Shown here: in pieces, positions 44,991-58,110 of the stretch
Layout of the letters: each line of letters begins with the position of its first letter
Numbering within the stretch: the stretch's first letter is position 1
Source: Phocoena phocoena
Lineage: Eukaryota; Chordata; Mammalia; Artiodactyla; Phocoenidae
DNA length: 64,000 nucleotides
NCBI RefSeq assembly: GCF_963924675.1
Contig: NC_089220.1
Coordinates: 58,538,639-58,602,638, forward strand
Direction of reading: 5' to 3'
The notes under the pieces: generated by a model
What the model was told of the DNA's origin: nothing
Database searches by the model: none
The model's input: the letters and a program-made list of their open reading frames with translations, nothing else
Made by a program: the position numbers and the translations under genes

Positions 44991-46899
44991 TTTCCTTACT
45001 TTTAAATCTTGAATCTGTTGATATCCTTTATGCTATATGAATGTAAAACAAAACAAGAAAACATATTTTTTCAGGGGGTATATATTATTAATAAAGGAGG
45101 GAAAATATAATTGATAATCACTGGTGCATTCTGTTTTAAGTATTTGAAATAGGTGTCTTTGAGCCAATGAGTTTCAAAATGTTTAACCTTCAAATTTGTT
45201 CAAATAAAACTTTAAACAATCCCTCAGACTTTAAAAAGAACTCTGAAAGACATTTTTCTAAATATTAACCTTCAGAGATTATCTGGACAGAATTTTCTTC
45301 TCCAGTCATGTTAAAACCACTGTAAAACTTTCCAATATTATAATAAATCTTGAATGGAGAAGCTGAACAGAGTTTCATTTTTTTTGTTTCTGAAACTTTC
45401 ATTAATTAGAGTTAGCCTCCTATCAGGACAGAAAGAATACCTTTTGTCCATTAGTTTTAACTTTTAAATGGCAGAAAATTGCTTCAAGGCATATCATTAG
45501 ATATTGGTGTGCCTACTCATTTTCTCCTGTCACCAGAAGATACCACTTGATCCCTGTCAGCACTTCAGCCTCCTTTCCATTCAACATATGATTAGCTAGG
45601 AGATGGGTCAGAGAGATACAGCTGCATGAAATTATACAACACATGCACTTGCACTGATTTTTGAGAGAATAGATTTTTGCTGCCCAGTAAATCAAACCTA
45701 TAAAGGTTTGATTTAATTATGTTCCATAATTAACATAATACTCTGCTGTCCCTGTGTATCAGAAAATAAAGGGCAAATACTTTCTGTCAATAATTAGACC
45801 TTTTACAAGTTACTTCTTAAATCCTTACACTACCTATATCAGGTCAAGGTGCTGAGCCTCTGGGGAAGAGTACCATTATAGATAATGCTAAGTACTGAAA
45901 AGAACACATTAAAATAGAGACAAATTTATTTTGAAATTCAGTCCTTTTCTACATTTGCAATTTTTTTCCATTTTAGAAAGAAAGTCCTTTTTCATATTTA
46001 TAATACATACCTTGCCTCTAATTTCTAACATGCAAAGGATATAATTACAGGTTGTCATAAGGAATGCTATCAATGTTTTAAATGTATTAATTAAATGCCA
46101 CTGCTACATTTTAAAAATATTTTTATGTACAACAATTGAAATTGTGAATGTTTGATTTATTCTCCACTTCTTTTCATCAATTTTTAAAAGTATATTGGTA
46201 TATGGTATCAGAATCGTATAAATCTTTTTTATATTAAAACATGCTTTGTATTTTTCTGTTTTCATTGCACATATGAGTTAATAGCACCCATTAATAGGAT
46301 AAAGCAAGTCAAAATGGTCAGAATCACAAAACACTTATTTCTGTATCCTGATAAATTTAATTTATGTAGGTTTTAGATAGATTTTCACTAAAAGAACATG
46401 CTTTTTTTGTTTTTTCAAATATCTACACATAAATTGATATAATATGGAAAATTTAAGTGTCTGCATCATTTTGAAGTTGAATCTACAAGGCACTGAAATA
46501 AATATGTAAAGTTGCTACAAGGTAACTTTAAATAAATATATAAATAATAGGCTGGAAAACGTTCCTGAAAAAAATATATTATTTGACTAACAGATAAAAT
46601 AATCCACAAAAATGATCAATCAGCTTTCCCAGGATGAAACAAAGCTTGAGATGGATATGTACTGACACATAAAAGTATAAAAAACAATGATTTTGATGGT
46701 CCATTTCCAAAGTCTATTCCTTGTAATTAATAAAACTAATCTAGAGAAACTATCTTATTTCAACTATTGGTATATCAGCAATCTTAGAGAAAATATTTTC
46801 AGCAAAGGTATTTGTAGGCTTTTGCTTTGGAGAAATAATACTGTTCTATTTGTTTTACTCAGAGTCCATCCAGTAATCTAAAGTTCACTTTTACTATAT
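44991..46899. other. AT-rich unique DNA, no feature seen
   Basis: About 1.9 kb without a recognisable repeat, long frame or CpG-rich segment. Confidence 0.45.
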
Positions 46900-47585
46900 C
46901 AAACATTTTACTAGGATGTTCATGGTAGCAGTGACAGTCCCTTTACTTCCCTTTATTCTTCTGAAAGATATATTCTCTCTTTCTGATCTTTTAGTAACCT
47001 TTATAGAAATTTTAACATGCCTTCTAAACTTATCAAATTCTAAAATCAAAGTTACATATTTACCCTTCTGTTGAGCACTTTAGCTCCTATCCTCCCCTTC
47101 CTGACTTACAGGCTGTTGTTTTTGTGTATTTGAGTTCTATCTTACCCAAAGAAATATTATTATTCCTTTTTAGAGTCAATATATGTGTAGATTTATAACT
47201 ATATTTGACACTTTCTTTGCTCATCATATCTTTATGTATCTCAGGCCTTCTAGTGGGATCATTTTCCTCTGGCTAAATAATATCCTTTGGAATTTTATTT
47301 AGCAAGGTTTTCTTGGCAGCAAACTCAGTTCTGTTGTTGTTATTGTTGTTTTGTTTGGAAAAATGGGGCCGGATGTTCAGTTCTAGGTTGATAGTTATTT
47401 TTTCTTAGCTCATTTTAGTTCATTGCTTGCTGCTTTCCATTGACACTTTTGAAAAGTCAGCTACTGACTGCTGCCATTCTTTGGAGGTGAACTGTCTTTT
47501 CTCTCAGGCTGCTTCTGAGATTCCTGTTTGCCTTTGGTGTTCTGTAGCTTCATTTTGATATATATCTGGTGAGAATTTCGTTAAA
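46900..47585 (-). mobile_element. Old L1M, antisense
   Basis: Blocks such as TCCTTTGGAATTTTATTTAG, CAGTTCTAGGTTGATAGTTA and CTCTCAGGCTGCTTCTGAGA follow the antisense L1M ORF1/inter-ORF pattern. Further segments occur at 48080-48345 and possibly 49640-50080. Confidence 0.6.
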
Positions 47586-47589
47586 GGCT

Positions 47590-48075
47590 TTCATCTTAGA
47601 AGTCTGTGGACTTTCTGGGAGGCAGTGACTTCGTTGGTAAGCAGTTCTCCATGGGTCTCTTACATTCCTGTACATCTTGTGAAGAGATATTGGCAGCTTT
47701 GTTATGGATTATCTTTTTAAGGGTGTCTGATACAAAACAGCCTTGGAATATAGAGAGAGTTTTCCTCCAGGTCAAAGGACAAATTTGTTTCCTGATCAGA
47801 ATAATAAAAACGATGTGTGCCTCTGGGTAAATTGGGCAGGATTGCTAACATCACCTTTAAAATTTTGTGTTCCCTAAGCTCGGAGTTCCCCAGCTGTCAC
47901 ACAATATACTGTGAACACCATCCACCTAGATCTTCCTCTGCATCTCCCTTGTCAGATTTGGAGGTCAGGAAGAACTTAAGCAAACATGAAGTTCCAGATC
48001 CCTACTGGTCCATGAGTAATAAAGTCTTTTCTCTGACCAGGGCATGTTGTGTCTTCTGTGGCCAACTAATTTGAA
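47590..48075 (+). repeat. Possible LTR, family unknown
   Basis: This block interrupts the antisense L1M. It contains ATGAGTAATAAAGTCTTTTC followed 25 bases later by GTGTCTTCTGTGGCC, the arrangement of a polyadenylation signal and site near the end of an LTR. I could not name the family. The small frames inside it are not protein-like. Confidence 0.35.
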
Positions 48076-48079
48076 AGTA

Positions 48080-48345
48080 GTATAAAATCTGAAACCCTTC
48101 AAAGCTCTTGAAAGAGATTTATTAGTTCTGCATAATTCTTGAAGCCATTATTTATTTGTTTATTCCCCTTGTCACATTCTTTTTCTTCTCTCCTTCTGGT
48201 ACCCTAATGCAATATTGTTAGTACTTTTTACTCTATTTTTCTTCCTTGATATTTCTTCCATGTGTTTCATCTTTTTCTTTGCCACATTCCAATTAATGTC
48301 TTCAGATATAATTTCCAGTTCACTAAAACTATAATCTACTGTATT
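48080..48345 (-). mobile_element. Old L1M, antisense, continuation
   Basis: TTTCTTCTCTCCTTCTGGTA, TTCCATGTGTTTCATCTTTT and ATAATTTCCAGTTCACTAAA follow the L1M antisense ORF1 pattern. Confidence 0.5.
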
Positions 48346-48349
48346 GAAC

Positions 48350-48724
48350 TGTTAGGGCTGCCATAACAGAATACCACAGACTGGGTGGCTTAAACAACAG
48401 AAATTTATTTTTCTCACAATTCTGAAAACCAGAAGTTCAAGATCAACCATCAGGGTTGGTTTCTGGTGAGACCTCTCTCCTTGGCTTACAGACTGTCATT
48501 TGCTCACTGTGTCTTCACATGGCCTTTCGTCTGTGCACGTGCATCCCTGATGTCTCTTCCTCTTCTCACAAGGACAACAGTCCTATTGGATTAGGGCCCC
48601 ACCTTATGACCTCACTTAACCTTAATTACTACCTCCTTAAAGGCACTATCTCCAAATACAGTTATGTTAGAACTTCAGCATATGAATTTGGGGGTGGAGG
48701 GGACACAATTCAGTCTATAACATC
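48350..48724 (-). mobile_element. MaLR solo LTR (MLT1 type), antisense
   Basis: The + strand reads TGTTAGGGCTGCCATAACAG, CAGACTGGGTGGCTTAAACA, GTCCTATTGGATTAGGGCCC and TCTCCAAATACAGTTATGTT to ACAATTCAGTCTATAACA. This is the reverse complement of the family at 20571-20956. Confidence 0.9.
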
Positions 48725-48917
48725 TACTAATGGCCATTTTTCATTTAGGGGAACAGAGAGCAGACGATTTTATTTTCAGGAATGATGTACAAGAGACTCT
48801 TACATGTAGCAGACACTATTGGGGAGAACAAGAGGTTAGGAGTGGAGGAGGGAAACTTTTACTTTCCATTGTCTTTTATGCACTTCATGTTATATATTTT
48901 TGTATGGCTTTAATTTT

Positions 48918-49490
48918 TACCATATGGTAGACAGACTCTAAGGCGACTCCCCATAATGCCTGTATCCTGGTACTTATGCCTGTGTATAATTCCCTGCTCT
49001 TATATAATTCCTTCTCCTTGAGTGTGGATGAGGCCTGTGACTTGCTTCTAACCAATAGAATAGGGCAAAGGTGAAGAACTGTCACTTCCATAATTACATT
49101 ATAAGAGATTTCATCTTGCTTGCAGGCTCACTCTAGAGGCTCTCTCTTGACTGGCTTGATAAAGTAAGTGACTATGTTGGGAGGCCCATGTGCCAAGGAG
49201 TTGAGGATAGCCTCTAGACAACAGTCAGCAACAAGCCAGGGCCTTCAGTATTACACCTGCCAGGAAGTGATTTCTGCAGCAAGCTGAGTGAAATTGAAAG
49301 CAAATTCATTACATGTCGAGCTTCCCAGGGAGAACCCAGTCTTGGCCACCACACTGATTGCAGTCTTGCAGAATCCGTGGCCAGACTCCTGACCCACAGA
49401 AACTATGAGAAAAGAAATGTGGGTTATTTTACACTGTTATGTTTGCAATAATTTGTTATACAGCATGGGAAACTAATACATAATCATGCA
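48918..49490 (+). mobile_element. MaLR LTR (MLT1 subfamily)
   Basis: Landmarks in order: TGAGTGTGGATGAGGCCTGT, CTTCTAACCAATAGAATAGG, TGTTGGGAGGCCCATGTGCC, CAGAAACTATGAGAAAAGAA and AATTTGTTATACAGCATGGG, ending GAAACTAATACA. It is a longer subfamily than the LTR at 20571-20956. Confidence 0.85.
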
Positions 49491-49639
49491 TATATAACTT
49501 TAAACTATAAAAATATATTTTATTAAGAGGTTACATCCTGTTTGACAGGCTAACAAAAAAAATTTTAAGTTTTTTAAAAATTATGTATGTTTTTCATTTT
49601 TGGAATTTGTATTTTATTTCATTTCAGATGTGCTTGGTC

Positions 49640-50080
49640 ATGTTCTAATCTGTTTCTTTTTGCTCATATTTGTAATTCCTCCTTTCTTTCATTACTTTAA
49701 GAAGTACTTGTTTTAAACTGTGTCTGATATTCAGTATCTCACATTATTGTGTTTGTGAACCTGCTTTGCATTGCTTCTGCTGGATCTTGCTCATGATACT
49801 TTGTTTTCATGTGAGTTTTCTGATTTCCTATGAGAGGCTCACGTTTTCTGGAACGTTAAGTATGCGAATTATTTGAGGTCTGTGTGGAAATGGGTTTCTC
49901 CAGAGATGCTCTGCTTTTGCTTCTCCACAATCAACTCAGTCACTTCAAACTAAATTCAAAGCTTGAGGGTTTTAAGACAATCCGGTGGTGAAATCTCATG
50001 TTATGGCTGGCTTGTGGTTATTGTTTCCCTTCCATTTTTTTAATCAAGTTTTAAGGCCAGGCTGACCACCTAAATTTTCA
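49640..50080 (-). repeat. Probable old L1M 5' region, antisense
   Basis: TTTTAAACTGTGTCTGATAT, GCTTCTGCTGGATCTTGCTC and TCTGATTTCCTATGAGAGGC resemble the antisense 5' region of old L1. The following stretch to about 50470 is pyrimidine-rich and could be L2-like, but I do not call it. Confidence 0.4.
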
Positions 50081-50639
50081 AAGTTTTCTAAAATGTTTCC
50101 TTTGCTTCAACTCACATTTACTCTCCAACTTATTGCAGTCAGTGTCTTCTGAATTCTTCTGAAACTACACTCAAGGACTACCAATAAATTTCATATTCAA
50201 AGCCACTGGCTTCCTTTAATGTCTTTATTTTACTGCTTTTAATGCTATATATCACTTTTTCCATGTCTTTTGTACTGTATTTTTTCTTGCTTCTCCTACC
50301 AACCATCTCCTTCTCTCCACCCCAATATCCTTCACATTCCTTATTCCTTTCCTGACTGACAAAATTCTTTCAATGCCCAATGTTTGGTCCTAACTCTCTC
50401 CTTAATTTTTCATGTTTTCTCCTTCATTTCTTGTCTTCAAATAGTAACTGCAATTTGATGTTACCCCAAACTATTAACTACAATAATCCTGACATACACA
50501 TAAGTCCAGATCTGTAGTCATAATAGCCTGTGTACTTTATTCATTAGATTTCTATCTAGCAGTCAAAGTGACCAAATATAAATTTACTCTGTTTTTCAAA
50601 GTCTGTCTCTTTTGCTTATTTTCAATAATAGTAATAATA

Positions 50640-50880
50640 ATAAAAACAACTGACACTTATGTAGAAGGTACAATGTGCCAGATATTTCTCCCAGTGCTTT
50701 ACAGATACTAAACTAATATAAAAAGAACCTGTAACATAGAGATTATCATTATTTCCTTTTTATAAATGGTGGAACTGAGACACAGAGAGCTTAAATTATT
50801 TGTCTAGGTTGACACAGCCATTTAGTAGTTGATCTGGCACCCACTAGGCTCCAGGGTCCTTCCTTGGTAGATGTTCCCAT
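50640..50880 (+). repeat. MIR SINE
   Basis: ACAATGTGCCAGATATTTCT, AGTGCTTTACAGATACTAAA, GGTGGAACTGAGACACAGAG and TTGACACAGCCATTTAGTAG follow the MIR consensus closely. Confidence 0.85.
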
Positions 50881-52899
50881 GAAAAGCTAGTTAATATAGT
50901 AGGTCACCAATTTGTTCTTCCCAGACACTTACATACATACATGAATTCTATGTCTAAACTGTCCCGTTAACCAAACTGTCACATATCATAATAATCAATA
51001 GAAATAAATTAAAATTTTGTTGTAAATCCTAAGTCCTTAATTCTTACTGCTAGACTAATTAATGTGCTAGACGTAATTAAATCAGCATAAATATCATAGT
51101 TGAATTTCATGAAAAAGATCAGTAAATGTTATGCCCATTAATAACTTCTGTAGCTATTCAAACAAATATAATGCAATACGGATAATTAAATCTTGTGCTT
51201 CGGGGAGCAAGTAGGCTTGCTTAAGGAACAGAAAGGAAAATATGCCTTTATTCTCTGCCCTAGGGAGAACAGTGAAATAACTGACTAGGTATATTAATGG
51301 GGTAGTAGAAAGGGTGACATCTGTCGTTCTCTGAAATATCAGATCTTTGGCTGAGGTAGAATTAACTGACTCATATCTGATATTGAATTATAATAACTTT
51401 CATTTACAACATGGTGGGAACAGCCTCTATTTTAATTTCATTTTAGTTTTAATTTACTAACTACAGTACAGAAAATGCATGCTGTCTCATAAATACAACA
51501 CATATTACATTTTAGAAGGGCCTGACAGGATATTCTTCTAATGATTTATTTCTGTTTTCAAAGTTGATTTCAGTGGTATTGAGTTCTCAGAGCAGAAGCT
51601 TACTTTTTCTTTCTATGGTTCCCACACTAACCTGAATATGAATTATCAATAGACTATTGCAGGCAGCAGAAGTAAACATGTAGGTATTAGCATGATGAGT
51701 CTGAAAAACCAAACCAGTTATAGAGCAAAAATTCTCAATTATAATTCATAGAACACTGTACTATTTTTAATACTTTAAGAATAAAGATGCTCTAGTATTG
51801 GTAGCAATTATCTGAATAGACCATATTGAAGATTCAAATTTAATGCCTAAAAAATGATAATTTCTAATTTTAAATATATACCTGCTTGCACAATTACCAA
51901 TCTGCCTACCTTAGTGGCCTCATATACTAATAGCAGTAAGTTTTAACAGGCTGAAGAACTCTAATTCCAAGTCTCAATTTCAGGTTGTGAGTGTATTTTT
52001 ATTTTAATACCTTCCTAAAATTTAATTTTATTCCTATCCTCATTTTTTTTTCATGCCTGGGCCTCTGGGCTGTGCCAATTTGTATATTTGAATTAATGCA
52101 CCAAATAATGTTTGAAAGTCTAATCTTATTAAATGCCTTTAAATCCAACACTTCCTCTGATTGGTTAGACTATTAATTAACTCATATGTTATCAAAACCT
52201 TATGCTGGATGCCTAATTGGTTGTCTCTGTGGGTCATATGGACCAAATGGTTTCCTTAAAAAAACAGTATCGAGGCTGGAAAATTTATGTGAAGTTAGAT
52301 TTCCAAAGTAGCTCACTTTTCCACTAACGCAAAATGCCATGAATTATAGAATTTATGGTTGACTAATTACTTAAGAGTTGACAGTTGTTGAGCTAAGGAT
52401 TTTTCATCTCATTTTCCCATCCCTGAGTAAAGCTTTGTCACAAGCAATTTTAAAGAGGAGAGTGAAATGATTTATATGTTCCATATGCTATAATTGTACT
52501 AATGGTAAAAGGAATACTTCACTGGGTAGTAATAGGCCTAAGGAAAGAAGTAAGAAAATAACTGATAGTTAACTATAATAACACATCAAAATATGAACAA
52601 CTTTCCTTCAAACAAAGATATAAATAAATTCCAGTGGCCTTATACAAGAGGAAGCAAAAGATACCGGAAGTGTAGATATACTATAAACTGTATGGAATAT
52701 ATTGATACTTAAAAAGTATATGTGTCTATGACTTATCCTGTCAGTTATGTATAGGACATAATCAGTGATGAAATTAAGCAACAAACTATTTAAATGACAC
52801 AAGTCTCAGAAGATACCCTACTTCTCAGGATTAAATAGGATGAACTCAAGATGGGAGATGATTTCCTTAGTCACCTCAGGTTGAGAAATAGCAGTTGGG
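50881..52899. other. AT-rich unique DNA, no feature seen
   Basis: Two kilobases without a supported gene or repeat; short frames only. Confidence 0.45.
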
Positions 52900-53178
52900 A
52901 GACTTCCCTGGTGGTGCAGTGGTTGAGAATCTGCCTGCCAATGCAGGGGACACAGGTTTGATCCTTGGTCTGGGAAGATCCCATGTGCCACGGAGCAACT
53001 AAACCCATGTGCCACAACTGCTGAGCCTGTGTGCCACAACTACTGAAGCCTGTACACCTAGAGCCTGTACTCCGAAACAATGAGAAGCCCACGCACCACA
53101 ATGAAGAGTAGCCCCCACTTGCCACAACTAGAGAAAGCCCACACTCAGCAATGAAGACCCAACCCAGCGAAAAAAAAC
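52900..53178 (+). mobile_element. Long-form CHR SINE
   Basis: The head GACTTCCCTGGTGGTGCAGT is followed by a B-box-like GGTTTGATCC (one change from the usual GGTTCGA), the CCACAACTACTGAAGCC repeats and the end GACCCAACCCAGCGAAAAAA. The more decayed promoter and the short tail indicate an older copy than the one at 57429. Confidence 0.92.
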
Positions 53179-53397
53179 CCGGTTATTCTAGAGGAAAGGA
53201 TTTCCTGCTCTAGAAGAGAATTATAGATAAGATCTTCTGAGTAAAGACAGCTAAAATAAAGCATAAGACCACTCTCCTCAAGGGACTAGCCAAATAAGCA
53301 TATTTATGGGATATTAGCCTTTACTGTCCAATGCAAGTCTCCTTATGCATAAAGCTGCAAGAGAGGATTTGAAACAGGCCCAGTTGCTTACCCATTC

Positions 53398-53755
53398 TTT
53401 TTTTTTTAATTGAAGTATTCTTGATTTATAATATTGTTAGTTTCAGGTGTACAGCAAAGTGATTCAGTTATATATAAGTGATACCATATAATAATTGTCT
53501 TCCACTGTTTGACTTACTTTACTTAGTATAATAGTCTCTCGGTCCATCCATGTTGCTACAAATGACAATATTTCATTCTTTTTTATGGCTGAGTAATATT
53601 CCATTGTATATATATCACATCTTCTTAAACCAGTCATCTGTTGATGAGCACTTGGGTTGTTTCTATGTCTTAGCTATTTTAAATAGTGCTGCTATGAACA
53701 TTAGGGTACATGTATCTTCTTGAATTACTGTTTTCTTTTTTTCTGGATATACAGT
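53398..53755 (-). mobile_element. 5'-truncated L1 3' end, antisense
   Basis: A T-run at about 53398-53408 is followed by antisense L1 3'UTR (TTCAGGTGTACAGCAAAGTG) and the end of ORF2 (CTGAGTAATATTCCATTGTA), which stops at about 53755. Confidence 0.88.
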
Positions 53756-54949
53756 GTAGATAGGAACACTTGACAATAGGGATTAGAAAACCACATCACT
53801 TCTACACCTGTGAACACAGATCTTAAGGAGAGACAGTCCAGTGCAAGGTTCTTCTGTTTATCATAATTGCTTAGTAATATTAACCTACTAAAATTTTTGC
53901 TTCTTTTAGTACCAGATGTAACCAATTTTTAAATTTACCTGTAAAAGTAATAATAATAACTTCTTTTTACATACAGTCAGGGTTTAAGACTTAGACTTAC
54001 CTCCCCAAAACTTGGGTGTGTTTTTGGCTGTGTGTGTGGCAGAAATAAGGAGCAGGTCCCTTTTAAAACTTGTGATATGTTTCTGAAAGAAATAGTACAA
54101 TGTTGGCTGAATAGGTCTGTCATAATTACAATACAGTGATTAATAGGACACTACAAGTGCTGTTATAGCATTTTGTTGTACAAAAGAATGGTTGAATGCT
54201 TATTCTCAAAATTTACTAAAATGAAAACTAAAATGAAAATTGCAAAACTATTATATCTGCTTAGCAAATGGAAATTGTTAACATAGGTATATTCAAGAAA
54301 CATTTCGAAGAGGAAAATCTAACCTAAAATTATTGTATTAAATATACCTTTTCTTAGCAATTAATAATATGTTCCTCTTATAATTAGTAATACAAAAGTT
54401 TAATAACCAGAATTCATAGTTGAAATTAGCATATATCATTAGAATAGCTATATAAGTATATCATTATGTCATTAAAAATAGGACATTCTAACAGCATAAA
54501 TATCTTTTAATGGTAGAATTTTATATAAGAACAAAATTATAGTTAAAATATTTCATCAGCTTTCAAAACCTTTGTGTGTGTCATCATGACTATTTATTGT
54601 CTTAATGAAAATATAGGTTTTTAATATGCCAAAAATGGGTATAAAATGAATTAAAACTGGTAATTCAGTTGAGAACAACATGGACCACAATACACTGAGT
54701 TATTATGCTATGTCAAATCTTTATTGGAGATTTGCTATAGTGCATTATATATTCATTACAATAAGATTAGGTATATATTATTACTACCATTTTAAATATA
54801 AAGTACAACCAAGAGTTAGTATTTAAAATTCTGGTTTAGCTACTCAATATACTCTTAACCACTAGGCTATGGCTTCATTTTTAGCTGTACAGTTAGAGTA
54901 AAGATCATGTGTTCCTGAAAGCATCTGATTCTTTCTCCTTTCCTTATCA
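53756..54949. other. AT-rich unique DNA, no feature seen
   Basis: No gene or repeat I can support. Confidence 0.4.
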
Positions 54950-56117
54950 CAGGACTTGGAAAAGTTTCACTCAATCATGACATCAGGTACAAAGTCCAGT
55001 ATCTCTTGATCTGGATGAGGTCTAGTTGCAGTGTCTCTTGATCTGAAGACCTGTGAACTAAAAGAGTCAAATTTTCTGTTATATGATGGCAGAAAAGTGA
55101 CATGATAACTACAACAAACTCTCCCATTTGAAAGGGAAAGGATGGGAAGAATTTGGTAGTCACTGGTCCATAACAATTCTGAAATCCCACTTGACATCTG
55201 GGGCTAGAAAATATTCTTTGACTTAAATCCTGGGAATAGGTCCATAGACCATTGTTCTCAGCCCTGCCTTCTAGGAATTAATTTCTTTTTTTATCACCTC
55301 CTTGGCCAATTATGAAGAGAAGATTGGAAAACGTGTCTTTTTGGCAATCTGTTTAACCATCTGCAGAAATTTGGGGACCAAGAAGTATTTAACATCCCAA
55401 GAACTCTTAATCTCTTCTAGTTTAGGGTGGTGGTGCTTTTTGCTAACACAACTATATTTTACAAGGTTATGGGTTTTCTGTTTATTGTTCAGGTCCACTC
55501 TGCCAAAACCTATGTCCATAATTCTTTCCACAAACCTCTTTCTCTAGATTCAATTATGTGTGTTTTGGATGTATTAAAATACTACTTTATTCATCCTAGC
55601 ATCACTTTTATCTTGCTGAATGGCATGTTGTTCATTTTAGAGGCATGATCTATAAGGGATGTTAATTAATTTAGAACTTTTAACAAAAGGTTTAATGATA
55701 ACACCCTTCACTGGATCTTTATCCTGAGGTGATCTTTAGTGATAACCTCTGAGTTAGGTGTTTTCCTTGAGGCTGTGTCTTATTAGCCGTAACTTTAATT
55801 TGTTGAAAAATAATTTCATTTAGCAGCTCTGCAATTCTCTACTACTTCCAAATACTGCTAAAAAACTGGCTGTTTCTTTTCAGATTTCATCATTTTTGGT
55901 ACCTCTGTTTATCAGGCACGTAATCCTCCAGTTGCAGGCAATAACTTTAGTAAATGTTTCAGTACTGAAATCCACAGGTCAAATTTTTCTAGTATCTCAT
56001 AATAGTTTCCTCACTTTTCCTGGCCATTTATAGCAGTTTTCTTGCAGCCTACAGCCTTGATCAAAATCATATTTTGTTGAAATGGCACCTCATTTCCCAG
56101 TACCAACTTCTGTAATG
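54950..56117 (-). repeat. Possible MaLR internal region, antisense
   Basis: This stretch lies directly beside the LTR-like sequence at 56118 and ends CCCAGTACCAACTTCTGTA, the layout expected for the primer-binding-site side of a MaLR/ERVL internal region read backwards. It contains no retroviral protein that I recognise; the small frames at 55302-55648 on both strands are unassigned. Confidence 0.3.
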
Positions 56118-56335
56118 GTTAGCTATTGCCATAGTAAAGCTGCAGGCTATATCACCCCAAAACTCAGTGGCTTAAAATAACACTCAGTTATTCATGTGTC
56201 TGCAAGTCATGTGGGGGTGTCTCTGTTGTTACCAGCAAGTCTTAATTAGGTTTAGTTCCCAGCTACATGTTTGGTTTAATCTATTCTGTACCTCTCTCAT
56301 CCCTCTGAGACAACCAACTCTTTTGAGTGTGGAAA
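56118..56335 (-). repeat. MLT1-like LTR remnant, antisense
   Basis: TAGCTATTGCCATAGTAAAG and CACCCCAAAACTCAGTGGCT followed by TAAAATAACACTCAG resemble the reverse complement of the 3' end of MLT1-type LTRs. The rest is decayed. Confidence 0.5.
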
Positions 56336-56372
56336 AGAGGATACCAGCTCTTTCCCAGTAGCATAATCCAAA

Positions 56373-56374
<2 letters not shown>

Positions 56375-56404
<30 letters not shown>
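56375..56404. repeat. (GT)n microsatellite
   Basis: An uninterrupted GT run of about 15 units. Confidence 0.95.
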
Positions 56405-56406
<2 letters not shown>

Positions 56407-57414
56407 AGGTATTGTTCAGATCAATGTATTGGTGGTAGATGGATATAGCAGCTTGTTGACTTTGAAGTGTTAGGCTTTATGTAAAATCCACTGCAAAAGA
56501 TGGTTCTGGCTAGCATACTGGTGATATAAAATCCTTCTGTAGTTGGTGACAAGCAAAGGTAATAAGTATAGTGGATCTGCTAATGTCAGTCATTATATAT
56601 ATTATTACTCCTGATCAAAAGGATATTTTGAAGGAATCATTTAATGCCAAGGCCTGGAACTGGGGAGTAGAATAGGTTTTTCCCACTTAATCTGGCAGTG
56701 ACAGCTGTCAAAATTATAAAGTACCCTTTATCTAGTGATCATATATTTAGCTTCTTGATCTTCAGGCAGAAACCAACATAAAGAGATTTCTTACTTTTCC
56801 CTCCACTGTATCTGCTGTTATAGATGTAGCTCATTTTGCAGGTGCAGCTATGGAAGCCATTGCTGCCTTGGCAGTGATCTCAGGAACTCACACAGTCTGG
56901 AGGCACATGATCTTTTACCAATGGACAGGGTAAAGTAGCAGTGAATAGCACTAAAGTAATAGAGTAATGGTAATACAGTAACATGAAACCTTAAAACATA
57001 GTGTTGGATCTTTGCACGTATATCTGTATGTATTGCTAATGTAACTCTTAAGCTGTCGGTGGTAGAATTGGGCAGAATGTCAATCAAGTAACTATAATTG
57101 TGTGATTTACACATGGCCAAAAGTGATAAGAACTGAGTTATCTTCATTGAAAATCTAAGACTCCCTTCTAACTATGGAGTACAGACTTTGAAAGAACATC
57201 AGATTCCCTAAAGGGCTGTACTGTATGCAAAATTTGTGACCTGATACATCCATTTCAGAAATACAGGTTAATTCACAGGCTAGTTAGAGAGTTATGCATC
57301 CTTCAGTCGTGAAGGAACTGGGTGTAGAAGCTTCTAGGCCCATTTCAAATAAGAAATGTCTTAGAATATTTTTTCTTAATTTCAATATTCTTTAGGGAAA
57401 AAAAATCCCAGTAA
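56405..57414. other. Unique DNA, no feature seen
   Basis: A 99-codon - strand frame at 56848-57147 shows no recognisable domain. No repeat called. Confidence 0.4.
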
Positions 57415-57428
57415 AACTTCAGACCAAG

Positions 57429-57730
57429 GGCTTCCCTGGTGGCGCAGTGGTTGAGAATCTGCCTGCTAATGCAGGGGACACGGGTTCGAGCCCAGTCCGG
57501 GAGGATCCCACATGCCGCGGAGCAACTAGGCCCGTGAGCCACAACTACTGAGCCTGCGCGTATGGAGCCTGTTCTCTGCAACAAGGGAGGCCGCGATAAT
57601 GAGAGGCCCGCGCACCGCGATGAAGAGTGGCCCCCGCTTGCCACAACTAGAGAAAGCCCTCGCACAGAAACGAAGACCCAACACAGCAAAAATTAATTAA
57701 TTAATTACTAAACTCCTACCCCCAACATCT

Positions 57731-57760
<30 letters not shown>
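57429..57760 (+). mobile_element. Long-form CHR SINE, intact and comparatively young
   Basis: The element starts GGCTTCCCTGGTGGCGCAGT, has a perfect B-box GGGTTCGAGCCC and ends GACCCAACACAGC plus an ATT-rich part and a run of about 27 A. It is flanked by a perfect 14-bp target duplication, AACTTCAGACCAAG (57415-57428 and 57761-57774). Its middle lacks one CCACAACTACTGAAGCC unit present in the copies at 30971 and 52900, so it is intermediate between the long and short forms. Confidence 0.96.
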
Positions 57761-57762
<2 letters not shown>

Positions 57763-57959
57763 CTTCAGACCAAGATAGAGCTTCCCAGGCAGTAGTGTAT
57801 TAAATCTTAGAAAGTCAGCAGTAGAATGAACTTAAGATCTGTGGGAGAAGAAAATCTTTGTCTTGTATCACCCTCTGCCACATTTGGACCTTACGTAATA
57901 AGGAAAGGTCTAAGAAAACACATTTTATGTGTCACTATGGTGCATTGCTTTCTGAGACA

Positions 57960-58110
57960 GGCGCAGTGAATTGAGCCACTTCTCTATTACTGCTTGTCTG
58001 AACTTGGGGAAAATCTCATAAAACATTAAATCTTGATGTTCTTTAAAATGGTTATCATAATCGTACCTATTTCATAATGTTGTTGAGAAGATGAAATGAC
58101 TTTATATATA
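57960..58110 (+). repeat. MIR SINE
   Basis: CAGTGAATTGAGCCACTTCT, GGTTATCATAATCGTACCTA and CATAATGTTGTTGAGAAGAT follow the 3' half of MIR. Confidence 0.65.
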
